Positions 1-7,615 of a stretch of DNA of 9,561 nt are shown here, piece after piece (position 1 is the stretch's first letter; each line of letters opens with the position of its first letter). Below the pieces are notes generated by a model that saw only the letters and a list, made by a program, of their open reading frames with translations, made no database searches and was not told the DNA's origin. The position numbers and the translations under genes were made by a program. The stretch is from positions 1 to 9,561 of the forward strand of contig JAFVYT010000027.1 in assembly GCA_017508505.1 (NCBI GenBank), given 5' to 3'. This stretch comes from Clostridia bacterium (GTDB lineage Bacteria > Bacillota_A > Clostridia > Oscillospirales > SIG627).

Positions 1-180
1 ATAAAAGCCACTCAAAAGCTTTTTGGAATCCAAAACCTTTTTCTCGAAAAAGGTTTTGGTGGGGTATGGGGCAACGCCCCATAAAACCCCCGCGCCAGGG
101 TGCGGGGCGGAGCCCTGCAAAGCCCCCGCATCGGGGTATGGGGCAAAGTGCCGCAAAGCTCCGTAGCCCACGGGGGATAA
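1..180 (+). repeat. Structured intergenic repeat, arm R1 (outward on +)
   Basis: The 180 bases before the first promoter hold no gene. Reading rightward they contain a T-rich tail (14-29), a 30-nt hairpin at 30-59 (13-bp stem CCAAAACCTTTTT with its complement, loop CTCG), and three tandem 36-nt units at 61-96, 97-132 and 133-168. Units 1 and 2 contain GC hairpins at 66-82 (ATGGGGC/GCCCCAT) and 102-118 (GCGGGGC/GCCCTGC); the unit 3 hairpin at 138-154 is degenerate. An outer GGGG/CCCC pairing around each inner hairpin is possible. Positions 15-85 are the exact reverse complement of 4291-4361. The family is not one I can name. Confidence 0.85.
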
Positions 181-197
181 AAAATGCGGTCTGCCTA

Positions 198-226
198 TAG
201 ACTTTTGGAAAAAAAACTGTTATAAT
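198..226 (+). promoter_or_regulatory. Sigma-A-type promoter of the dCMP deaminase gene
   Basis: TAGACT (198-203, 4 of 6 consensus bases) is separated by exactly 17 bases from a perfect TATAAT (221-226). The predicted start near 233 gives a leader of about 30 nt before the ATG at 262. The promoter lies just outside repeat arm R1, so the repeat is probably not in this transcript. Confidence 0.75.
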
Positions 227-261
227 GGATTATCTAGTATCTTTTGCAAAGGAGAAGATCC

Positions 262-750
262 ATGGCAGAGAGAAATTCGAAGGAAAATTATTATCTTGAC
301 ATTGCGCAAACCGTGGCAGAGCGCGGCACCTGCCTGAGAAAGAAGTACGGAGCGATCATCGTGAAAAACGACGTGATCGTGTCCACAGGCTACGTGGGCG
401 CACCCCGCGGCCGCAAGAATTGCTGTGATATGAATTTCTGCCTTCGGGAGAAGCTCAACATTCCCCGAGGAGAACGGTACGAGCTGTGCCGCAGCGTTCA
501 CGCCGAGCAAAACGCCATCATCAACGCCTCCCGTGAGCAGATGATCGGCAGCACTATGTACCTTTGCGGCGTCGACGTCAAAACCGGCGAATACGTGGAG
601 AATTCCTCCTGCTGCCAAATGTGCAAGCGTATGGTCATCAACGCCGGCATCGAAAAGGTCGTCATCCGCGACTCCAAGGAGGCCTACCGCACCATCCTCG
701 TCTCCGACTGGGTCGAGAACGACGACTCCCTCGGCCAACCCGGCTATTGA
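262..750 (+). CDS. dCMP deaminase family protein (ComEB-like)
   Basis: This is a 162-residue zinc-dependent deaminase of the deoxycytidylate deaminase family, expected to convert dCMP to dUMP in the cytosol and so feed thymidylate synthesis. The active-site signature HAEQNAI is at residues 80-86 (zinc ligand H80, proton shuttle E82), and the second zinc motif CCQMC at 117-121 supplies C118 and C121. The usual Pro before the first ligand is Cys here. The GYVGAPRG segment (43-50) and a Cys-rich insert (C54, C55, C60) are typical of the dCMP branch rather than free cytidine deaminases. The ATG at 262 is chosen because AAAGGAGA (248-255) is well spaced before it; a TTG at 244 lies upstream of that site. 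The gene appears monocistronic. ComEB, named for the competence locus, is the same family; nothing nearby suggests competence. Confidence 0.9.
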   Translation: MAERNSKENYYLDIAQTVAERGTCLRKKYGAIIVKNDVIVSTGYVGAPRGRKNCCDMNFCLREKLNIPRGERYELCRSVHAEQNAIINASREQMIGSTMYLCGVDVKTGEYVENSSCCQMCKRMVINAGIEKVVIRDSKEAYRTILVSDWVENDDSLGQPGY

Positions 751-751
751 C

Positions 752-942
752 CCCCCACCGGGTGCTGCGCAGGGCTCCGCCCCGCACCCCTCACGAGAGC
801 TTTCCGCAGGGCTCCGCCCCGCACCCGGGCGGGAGATTCGCAGGGCTCCGCCCCGCACCCTAGCGGGGGATTTGCAGGGCTCCGCCCCGCACCCCGCCAA
901 ACTTTTTTGAAAAAAAGTTTGGATCAAAAAACTTTAAGTTAA
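752..942 (-). repeat. Structured intergenic repeat, arm R2 with four-copy GC-hairpin array (outward on -)
   Basis: The block starts right after the deaminase stop codon. Four copies of a 20-base constant segment beginning GCAGGGCTCC lie at 769-788, 806-825, 840-859 and 874-893, at spacings of 37, 34 and 34 bases. They are separated by short variable segments that mostly resemble GCGGGGGATTT. Each contains a 17-nt hairpin. The array abuts a 26-nt A/T-tract hairpin at 897-922, and positions 896-935 are the exact reverse complement of 4441-4480 and 6614-6653. A decayed partial second copy of the hairpin and tail is at about 1014-1048. No plausible gene is present. Confidence 0.85.
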
Positions 943-966
943 TTCTTTCTTTTTCTTCTTCAAGAA

Positions 967-1019
967 AGAAGGCACGTATTTCTTGAAAGCATCCCTTCAA
1001 GAGGTGCTTGTGCTTTTTT
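967..1019 (+). terminator. Probable intrinsic terminator after the dCMP deaminase gene
   Basis: An outer GCAC (972-975) pairs with GTGC (1010-1013), which is followed directly by six T residues. Inside, TCTTGAA pairs with TTCAAGA around a short loop. An alternative fold pairs 987-996 with 1000-1009 with one mismatch. It lies 220 bases after the stop codon with repeat arm R2 in between, which is unusual spacing. Confidence 0.45.
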
Positions 1020-1029
1020 GAAAAAAAAT

Positions 1030-1058
1030 TTGGATCAAAAAACTTTAAGGTTTATATT
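1030..1058 (+). promoter_or_regulatory. Candidate promoter of the asnA-glnN operon
   Basis: TTGGAT (1030-1035) and TATATT (1053-1058) are 17 bases apart. The -35 match is weak. The -35 lies inside a partial copy of the repeat tail, so the promoter may be partly repeat-derived. A start near 1065 would place the hairpin at 1075-1114 at the very 5' end of the transcript. Confidence 0.35.
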
Positions 1059-1074
1059 GTTATTGTCAGTTCAT

Positions 1075-1114
1075 TCTTTTCGCCCCGTTTCAAATAGAAA
1101 GCGGGACGAGAAGG
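1075..1114 (+). promoter_or_regulatory. Leader hairpin upstream of asnA
   Basis: CCCGTTTC (1084-1091) pairs with GAAAGCGGG (1097-1105) with one bulged G around an AAATA loop. The stem continues outward through CG/CG and TCTTTT/GAGAAGG pairing (with G-U pairs), giving about 16 pairs. It ends 10 bases before the GGAG at 1125-1128. I see no T-box sequence and no GlnR-type operator here. It could be a 5' stabilising hairpin or a regulatory element. Confidence 0.4.
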
Positions 1115-1133
1115 TGAGAGAAATGGAGCAGCT

Positions 1134-2141
1134 ATGTCAAAATCCTTTGTGCCGAAAGGCTACGTCAACCGCCTCGGGCCTTACGATACCCAAGCGGCCA
1201 TCAGCATCCTCAGACGGAGATTTGAGAAGAATCTGTCGGCAGCCCTGAACCTGAAGCGGGTGTCCGCACCCCTTTTCGTGGATCCCAACACGGGGCTCAA
1301 CGACGATCTGAACGGCCACGAGCGCCCCGTCCGCTTCGACATTAAAGAAACGGGAACCGACGCGGTAGTGGTGCATTCTCTGGCCAAATGGAAGAGAATG
1401 GCCCTCCACAAGTACAATTTCCCCGTTGGAGAGGGCCTTTATACGGATATGAACGCCATCCGCCGCGACGAGGAAATGGACAATCTCCACTCCATCTACG
1501 TGGATCAGTGGGATTGGGAAAAGGTCATCGCAGCGGAGGATCGCTGTGAGGACTACCTGAAAAAGACCGTGGGTGCCATCGTTTGCGCCGTGTGCGATAC
1601 CCAGGACGAGATCAAAAGCCTCTACCCCTCCCTGACCACCACCCTCTCCCGCAAGGTCAAATTCGTCACGGGACAGGAATTGGAGGACCGCTACCCCACC
1701 TTAAGCTCCAAGGAGCGGGAAAACGCCGTCTGTCGGGAATACGGAACCGTGTTTATTATGCAGATCGGGGACAAGCTCCGCAGCGGTAAGCCCCACGACG
1801 GCAGAGCACCCGACTACGACGATTGGTCCCTGAACGGAGATCTGCTCTTCTGGTGTGAGACCCTCGGCTCGGCCATCGAGGTATCCTCTATGGGCATCCG
1901 CGTCTCCCCCGAGTCCCTTCTTTCCCAATTGGAGAAGGCAGGCTGTCCCGAGCGGGCATCTCTGACCTTCCACTCCCTGCTTTTGGACGGAACCCTCTCC
2001 CTGACCATGGGAGGCGGCATCGGCCAGTCCCGTCTGTGCCTTCTGCTTTTGGAAAAATGCCACGTGGGCGAGGTACAGGTCTCCCTTTGGGACGAGGAAA
2101 CAGAGCGCATCTGCCGCGAGGGCGGCGTCACTTTACTGTAA
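1134..2141 (+). CDS. asnA: Aspartate-ammonia ligase (AsnA-type asparagine synthetase)
   Basis: This 335-residue cytosolic enzyme makes asparagine from aspartate, ammonia and ATP (giving AMP and pyrophosphate). It belongs to the AsnA family, which shares the class II aminoacyl-tRNA synthetase catalytic fold; the E. coli protein is about 330 residues, so this one is full length. Family blocks visible in order are HSLAKWKRMAL (81-91), YTDMNAIRRDE (103-113), HSIYVDQWDWE (119-129), PDYDDWSLNGDLL (226-238), SSMGIRV (251-257) and the class II motif-3-like GGGIGQSR (293-300). The ATG at 1134 follows GGAG at 1125-1128 by 5 bases, and translation from it begins with the usual short AsnA N-terminus. glnN follows after only 15 bases, so the two are almost certainly co-transcribed. 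The enzyme is ammonia-dependent, not the glutamine-using AsnB type. Confidence 0.95.
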   Translation: MSKSFVPKGYVNRLGPYDTQAAISILRRRFEKNLSAALNLKRVSAPLFVDPNTGLNDDLNGHERPVRFDIKETGTDAVVVHSLAKWKRMALHKYNFPVGEGLYTDMNAIRRDEEMDNLHSIYVDQWDWEKVIAAEDRCEDYLKKTVGAIVCAVCDTQDEIKSLYPSLTTTLSRKVKFVTGQELEDRYPTLSSKERENAVCREYGTVFIMQIGDKLRSGKPHDGRAPDYDDWSLNGDLLFWCETLGSAIEVSSMGIRVSPESLLSQLEKAGCPERASLTFHSLLLDGTLSLTMGGGIGQSRLCLLLLEKCHVGEVQVSLWDEETERICREGGVTLL

Positions 2142-2156
2142 CGAAAGGAATCATCT

Positions 2157-4247
<2,091 letters not shown>

Positions 4248-4248
4248 C

Positions 4249-4278
4249 AAAAAAGCACCGCGAAGCGGTGCTTTTTTT
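4249..4278 (+). terminator. Intrinsic terminator of asnA-glnN
   Basis: GCACCGC (4255-4261), loop GAA and GCGGTGC (4265-4271) are followed by seven T residues (4272-4278); an A-tract before the stem extends the pairing. It starts 2 bases after the glnN stop codon. Confidence 0.93.
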
Positions 4279-4286
4279 CGTTGCGG

Positions 4287-4502
4287 GAGTTTTATGGGGC
4301 GTTGCCCCATACCCCACCAAAACCTTTTTCGAGAAAAAGGTTTTGGATTCCAAAAAGCTTTCAGGTTTTTTTATTCTTTTTCTTCTACAAGGAAGAAAAG
4401 ATTCTTTCTTACTTGGAGCAAATCAGGAAAAATAAACTTTAAAGTTTTTTGATCCAAACTTTTTTTCAAAAAAGTTTGGCGGGGAGTGGGGTGGAACCCC
4501 AC
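4287..4502. repeat. Structured intergenic repeat R3 with two arms tail to tail
   Basis: The left arm reads outward on the - strand: GC hairpin 4294-4310 and A/T-tract hairpin 4317-4346 (CCAAAACCTTTTT stem, loop CGAG on +). The centre (4362-4435) is AT-rich, with TTCTTTTTCTTC opposite GAAGAAAAGA as a weak third pairing. The right arm reads outward on +: tail 4436-4453, hairpin 4454-4479 (CCAAACTTTTTT stem), a G-rich stretch and GC hairpin 4486-4502. This is the clearest full copy: GC heads outward, T-rich tails facing each other. Positions 4291-4361 match 9423-9493 at 70 of 71 bases, and match 15-85 inverted at 71 of 71. Confidence 0.85.
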
Positions 4503-4509
4503 AGAGGCC

Positions 4510-4537
4510 TTGTCTTGTTTTGTCATTCAACCATAAT
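4510..4537 (+). promoter_or_regulatory. Candidate promoter of the phosphohexomutase gene
   Basis: TTGTCT (4510-4515) and CATAAT (4532-4537) are 16 bases apart and lie just after the last GC hairpin of R3. The predicted start would leave a short leader carrying only the GGAGG site. Confidence 0.45.
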
Positions 4538-4559
4538 ACATAAATTTTGGAGGTTTCGT

Positions 4560-6071
4560 ATGTTAGAAATGCCTTGGAAGCACTTGAAGAGCGGTACGGA
4601 TATCCGCGGCGTTGCGCTGGAGGGAGTCGAAGGACAGCACGTGGAGCTCACGGATGAGATCGTAGAGACCATTGCCCGTTCCTTTGCTCTGTGGCTGCAG
4701 AAAAAATGCGGCAAGAAGGAGCTTTGCGTGGCCATCGGTCGCGACAGCCGTCTTTCCGGCCCCCGCATTATGGCGATTTTGGAGAAGGCCTTCGTGGATG
4801 CGGGCATCCGCGTTTTGATCTGCGGTCTGGCCTCCACCCCCGCTATGTTTATGACCACCGTAGACCTGGGAACGGACGCGGCGGTACAGATTACCGCATC
4901 CCACCACCCCTGGAACCGCAACGGACTGAAGTTCTTCCGTCCCAGCGGTGGCTTGGAGGGTGACGACATTAAGGAGATCCTGACCCTGTGTCAGGAGGGC
5001 AAATTTGCCGAAAGCGCCCCCGGGGGCAGCCGTGAAGAGGTGGACTATATGGACACCTACGCCAAGAGACTGCAGAAGCTGATCTCCGACGGAGTCGGCG
5101 GCGGGGAAAAGCCCCTGGCAGGCTTCCACGTGACCGTGGACGCAGGCAACGGCGCGGGCGGCTTTTACGTGTCTCGGGTGCTGGAGCCTCTGGGCGCCGA
5201 TTGCTCCGGCTCCGAATTTCTCGAGCCTGACGGCTCCTTCCCCAACCACGTCCCCAACCCCGAAAACAAGGAGGCCATGGGCTTTGCCTGCCGTGCGGTC
5301 AAGCGCGCAGGGGCGGATCTGGGTATTATCTTTGATACGGACGTAGACAGAGCGGGTTGTGTGGACTCCACCGGCCGCGAGATCAATCGCAACCGTCTGG
5401 TCGCGCTCGCCTCGGTGATTGCCCTTGCAGGGAAGCAGGGCGGTGCCGTGGTGACCGACTCCATCACCTCCTCAGGGCTGAAGGTCTTCATTGAGAAGGA
5501 TCTTCGGGGCAAACACGTGCGCTTTAAGCGCGGCTATAAGAACGTGATCAACAAGGCCATCGAAATGAACAAGGAGGGCATCGATACCCCCCTTGCCATC
5601 GAAACCAGCGGCCACGCCGCCCTGCGGGAGAACTACTTCCTCGACGACGGCGCGTACCTTGCCACCCGCATCCTCATCGAGGCGGCCAAGCTGAAAAAGG
5701 AGGGCCGCGACGTGACCGAGCTGATCGCCACTCTCGAGGAGCCCCTGGAGTCTGTGGAGCTTCGCTTCAACATCACCGAGGCTGACTTCCGCCCCGTGGG
5801 TGAGAAGATCCTTGCGGATCTGGAGGCCTACGGTAAGGCAAACGGCTGGGCCGTGGCCGACGACAGCTACGAGGGCGTGCGCATTGCCTTTGATCGGGAA
5901 AACGGGGACGGCTGGTTTCTGCTTCGTCTGTCCGTGCACGATCCCGTTATGCCTCTGAATTTGGAATCCGGCATCGCGGGCGGCACCAAGGTCCTTGCCG
6001 CAAAGCTTGCCTCCTTCCTGGAGGGCGTCGCAGGCCTTGATATCGCTCCTTTGAAGGAGTTTCTGAAATGA
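4560..6071 (+). CDS. Alpha-D-phosphohexomutase (phosphomannomutase/phosphoglucomutase family)
   Basis: This 503-residue cytosolic enzyme should interconvert hexose 6-phosphate and hexose 1-phosphate through a phosphoserine. The four landmark loops are present in order: the phosphoserine loop TASHHP (112-117, S114), the metal loop DTDVDR (259-264), the sugar-recognition loop ETSGH (348-352), and a C-terminal phosphate-binding region around RLSVHDPVMPLNLES (456-470). The usual Asn of TASHNP is His here. The ATG at 4560 is preceded by GGAGG (4549-4553) at 6 bases. The frame stays open for 37 more codons upstream, but those run through repeat R3 and are not protein-like. The choice between mannose and glucose phosphate cannot be made from sequence. 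The gene overlaps the next one by 4 bases (ATGA), so the two are probably translationally coupled. Confidence 0.92.
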   Translation: MLEMPWKHLKSGTDIRGVALEGVEGQHVELTDEIVETIARSFALWLQKKCGKKELCVAIGRDSRLSGPRIMAILEKAFVDAGIRVLICGLASTPAMFMTTVDLGTDAAVQITASHHPWNRNGLKFFRPSGGLEGDDIKEILTLCQEGKFAESAPGGSREEVDYMDTYAKRLQKLISDGVGGGEKPLAGFHVTVDAGNGAGGFYVSRVLEPLGADCSGSEFLEPDGSFPNHVPNPENKEAMGFACRAVKRAGADLGIIFDTDVDRAGCVDSTGREINRNRLVALASVIALAGKQGGAVVTDSITSSGLKVFIEKDLRGKHVRFKRGYKNVINKAIEMNKEGIDTPLAIETSGHAALRENYFLDDGAYLATRILIEAAKLKKEGRDVTELIATLEEPLESVELRFNITEADFRPVGEKILADLEAYGKANGWAVADDSYEGVRIAFDRENGDGWFLLRLSVHDPVMPLNLESGIAGGTKVLAAKLASFLEGVAGLDIAPLKEFLK

Positions 6072-6271
6072 CCAAGGACAAGATCGATCGCATCAACGCC
6101 CTTGCCCATAAGGCCAAGACCCCCGAGGGGCTAACCGACGCCGAGCGCGCCGAGCAAAAGGCGCTCCGAGAGGAATACATCGCCGCCTTTCGCCGCAGTA
6201 CCCTCGCCGCCCTCGGGCGCATCGACATCCAAAACGAGGACGGGAGCATCGAGCCTTTGCTGAAGCAATAA
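6068..6271 (+). CDS. DUF896 (YnzC/UPF0291) family small protein
   Basis: This is a 67-residue, highly charged, probably helical protein. The start MTKDKIDRINALAHK, the central GLTDAERAEQKALREEY (about 21-37) and the later FRRSTLAALGRI are hallmarks of DUF896. The Bacillus member YnzC lies in the SOS-regulated yneA-yneB-ynzC locus, and its molecular role is unsettled. Here there is no yneA-like or resolvase-like neighbour. The gene is joined by an ATGA overlap to a phosphohexomutase, so an SOS role should not be assumed. There is no signal peptide or membrane segment. The ATG at 6068 lies inside the last codons of the upstream gene, with AAGGAG at 6054-6059 as a ribosome site. Confidence 0.88.
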   Translation: MTKDKIDRINALAHKAKTPEGLTDAERAEQKALREEYIAAFRRSTLAALGRIDIQNEDGSIEPLLKQ

Positions 6272-6288
6272 ATGCGGAGGAGAGCTTC

Positions 6289-6440
6289 GCAGGGCGCCGC
6301 CTTACGGGGGATTTCGCAGGGCGCTGCCCTACGGGGGATTTATGGGGCGTTGCCCTACGGGGGATTTGTGGGGTTCCTCCCCACTCCCCGCCAAGGGGAC
6401 TTTTTGAAAAAAGTCCCCTTGGAACCCCCAAAAACTTCTA
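6289..6440 (-). repeat. Structured intergenic repeat, arm R4a with short tandem units (outward on -)
   Basis: Three tandem units of 27, 26 and 26 bases (6289-6315, 6316-6341, 6342-6367) share the 3' half TACGGGGGATTT but carry three different GC hairpins. A fourth hairpin (GTGGGG/CCCCAC) is at 6368-6384. These abut a perfect 32-nt hairpin at 6391-6422 (15-bp stem CCAAGGGGACTTTTT). The stem differs from the other arms but keeps the CCAA ends, T-tract and pairing. A tail with AAAAACTTCTAAGTGG follows. Confidence 0.85.
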
Positions 6441-6481
6441 AGTGGTTTTTATTCTTTTCTCTTCAGGAAAGAAAGCAAAAC

Positions 6482-6512
6482 AAAAGACCTCACGGTTTCG
6501 TGAGGTCTTTTT
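6482..6512. terminator. Bidirectional intrinsic terminator between the convergent transcription units
   Basis: AAAGACCTCACG (6483-6494), loop GTTT and CGTGAGGTCTTT (6499-6510) form a 12-bp perfect stem. On + it is followed by TTTTT, and on - it is followed by TTTTGTTTTG. It can serve the phosphohexomutase-DUF896 operon from the left and the lipoprotein gene ending at 6755 from the right. A repeat arm lies between it and each of those genes. Confidence 0.85.
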
Positions 6513-6539
6513 CTTTTGAACGGATAAGGGATAAAATCC

Positions 6540-6740
6540 AACTGAAAGCTTTTTGGGAGGTTTGGAACCCTTTTTCTCGAAAAAGGGTTCCAAAAACAAA
6601 ATCATAAACTTTAAAAGTTTTTTGATCCAAACTTTTTTTCAAAAAAGTTTGGCAGGGTGCGGGGCGGAGCCCTGCGAATCCCACGTGTCGGGGAGTGGGG
6701 TGAAACCCCATAACCCCCCCGTAACGGGGCAAGGCCCCAT
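6540..6740 (+). repeat. Structured intergenic repeat, arm R4b (outward on +)
   Basis: Tail GAAAGCTTTTTGGGAGG (6544-6560) leads into a hairpin at 6561-6594 (TTTGGAACCCTTTTT stem, loop CTCG). A second tail and a 26-nt hairpin follow at 6627-6652 (identical to the R3 right arm). Then come GC hairpins at 6659-6675, 6695-6711 and 6724-6740 with spacings of 36 and 29 bases. Positions 6614-6653 equal 4441-4480 at 40 of 40 bases. The block ends 14 bases before the stop codon of the convergent lipoprotein gene. Confidence 0.85.
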
Positions 6741-6754
6741 AAGGCCACCGTTGC

Positions 6755-7507
6755 TTATTTGGTGCAAACGAAGAAGGGCATATCGCCCAGCATATCCACG
6801 GTGAGGATCATCTTGTCACCTTCGAAGATGATACCGAGCTTGGTTTCGAAGTTGTTTTCATCCTTGAGGATGAGGGTCTCCTCGTCCTCGAGGCTCCAGG
6901 TGTTCACCGTGTCCTCGTATTCGGGGGAGAAGGAATCCTCGGTGCTCTCCTCAAGCTGCTTTAAGAAATCCTCCTTGGACATCTCAAAAACGGCCTCGTA
7001 GGTGTTGCCCGAATCGGTCATATAGCGGTCAATGCTTGCGGCAAAATTCGCAAGAAAGGCCTTTGTGTCTGCCTGCAGTGCCAGTGCATCGGTCTTGGAA
7101 ACGACGGTGCCGTCCGCCTTAAACTCCATGGTCACCCCACCAAGGAGCATATTGTCATAGTCCAGATACGAGGAGAAGGGCTGTGCGGAAAGGGCGAGCT
7201 CGTAGATGGAGCCCACGTTCATCTTCGCGTTCCACTTGCCCAAAAGGCGCGCCTTCGTCCCCTGGACGGTTCCGGGGGTGTTGTGATTCTCGTTGTTCTG
7301 ATTGTTGTTTTCGTTGTTGTTCAGACCGCTGGTCTCGACCTCTTCTCGGGTCTTGACTTCAACGGTCTCGGTGGGGTTCTTCTTCTTTTCGCTTGTGGTT
7401 TCGGACTCCTCGTCATCGTCGTCGGCGTCGACCCATCCGTCGTCAGCGCAGGCTACGAAGGAAAAGACCATCACCAGGGCAAGCAAAAGGGCAAGCAGCT
7501 TTTTCAT
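6755..7507 (-). CDS. Putative lipoprotein, paralog A of three
   Basis: This 250-residue secreted protein of unknown function is predicted to be lipid-anchored. A signal peptide MKKLLALLLALVMVFSFVAC (1-20) ends in a lipobox-like FVAC with C20 as the lipidated residue; Phe at -3 is less usual than Leu. Residues about 27-36 are very acidic (DADDDDEESE), followed by TTSEKKK and an Asn-rich linker (about 62-76). A compact domain begins at GKW (90-92), contains SYLDYDNMLLGGV and ends in FFVCTK. The GxW start, an alternating pattern and a C-terminal Cys recur in all three paralogs. A lipocalin-like beta fold is possible but unproven. The ATG at 7507 follows AAAGGAGA on the - strand, and an in-frame ATG at 7573 lies upstream of the promoter -10. 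The gene is transcribed alone from the promoter at 7545-7573. Confidence 0.85.
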   Translation of the reverse strand: MKKLLALLLALVMVFSFVACADDGWVDADDDDEESETTSEKKKNPTETVEVKTREEVETSGLNNNENNNQNNENHNTPGTVQGTKARLLGKWNAKMNVGSIYELALSAQPFSSYLDYDNMLLGGVTMEFKADGTVVSKTDALALQADTKAFLANFAASIDRYMTDSGNTYEAVFEMSKEDFLKQLEESTEDSFSPEYEDTVNTWSLEDEETLILKDENNFETKLGIIFEGDKMILTVDMLGDMPFFVCTK

Positions 7508-7544
7508 AAGGTGTCTCCTTTTCAAAGGTTTTTTGTTTATCTTT

Positions 7545-7573
7545 ATGGTACGGGAAAAGGGCGCGCTTGTCAA
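7545..7573 (-). promoter_or_regulatory. Promoter of lipoprotein paralog A
   Basis: On the - strand, TTGACA (7573-7568, perfect -35) is followed after exactly 17 bases by TACCAT (7550-7545, 4 of 6). The start is expected near 7537, about 30 bases before the ATG. It begins within 4 bases of the A-tract of the preceding terminator, so the two signals are packed back to back. Confidence 0.7.
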
Positions 7574-7576
7574 GAG

Positions 7577-7605
7577 AAAAAAGGCGGGAGACCCCGCCTT
7601 TTTTT
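7577..7605 (-). terminator. Intrinsic terminator after lipoprotein paralog B
   Basis: On the - strand, GGCGGG pairs with CCCGCC (7598-7593 with 7588-7583), followed by six T residues (7582-7577). A run of A before the stem extends the pairing. It begins 11 bases after the paralog B stop codon and separates it from the paralog A promoter. Confidence 0.9.
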
Positions 7606-7615
7606 ATGTGCTTTT

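Noticed and set aside
769..893. Regular 20-base repeats separated by 14-17 bases, resembling a CRISPR array
   Set aside because: Spacers are too short and mostly resemble each other, repeats are GC hairpins found at other loci, and there are no cas genes.
220..927. Long - strand open frame over the dCMP deaminase gene
   Set aside because: It starts in repeat arm R2 and then runs antisense to a gene with clear catalytic motifs.
940..1133. T-box or GlnR-type control region upstream of asnA
   Set aside because: I found neither a T-box-like conserved sequence nor a TGTTA-N7-TAACA type operator; only the hairpin at 1075-1114 is supported.
6272..6607. Open frame of 111 codons after the DUF896 gene
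   Set aside because: It is made entirely of tandem repeat units, hairpins and the terminator, with no ribosome site.
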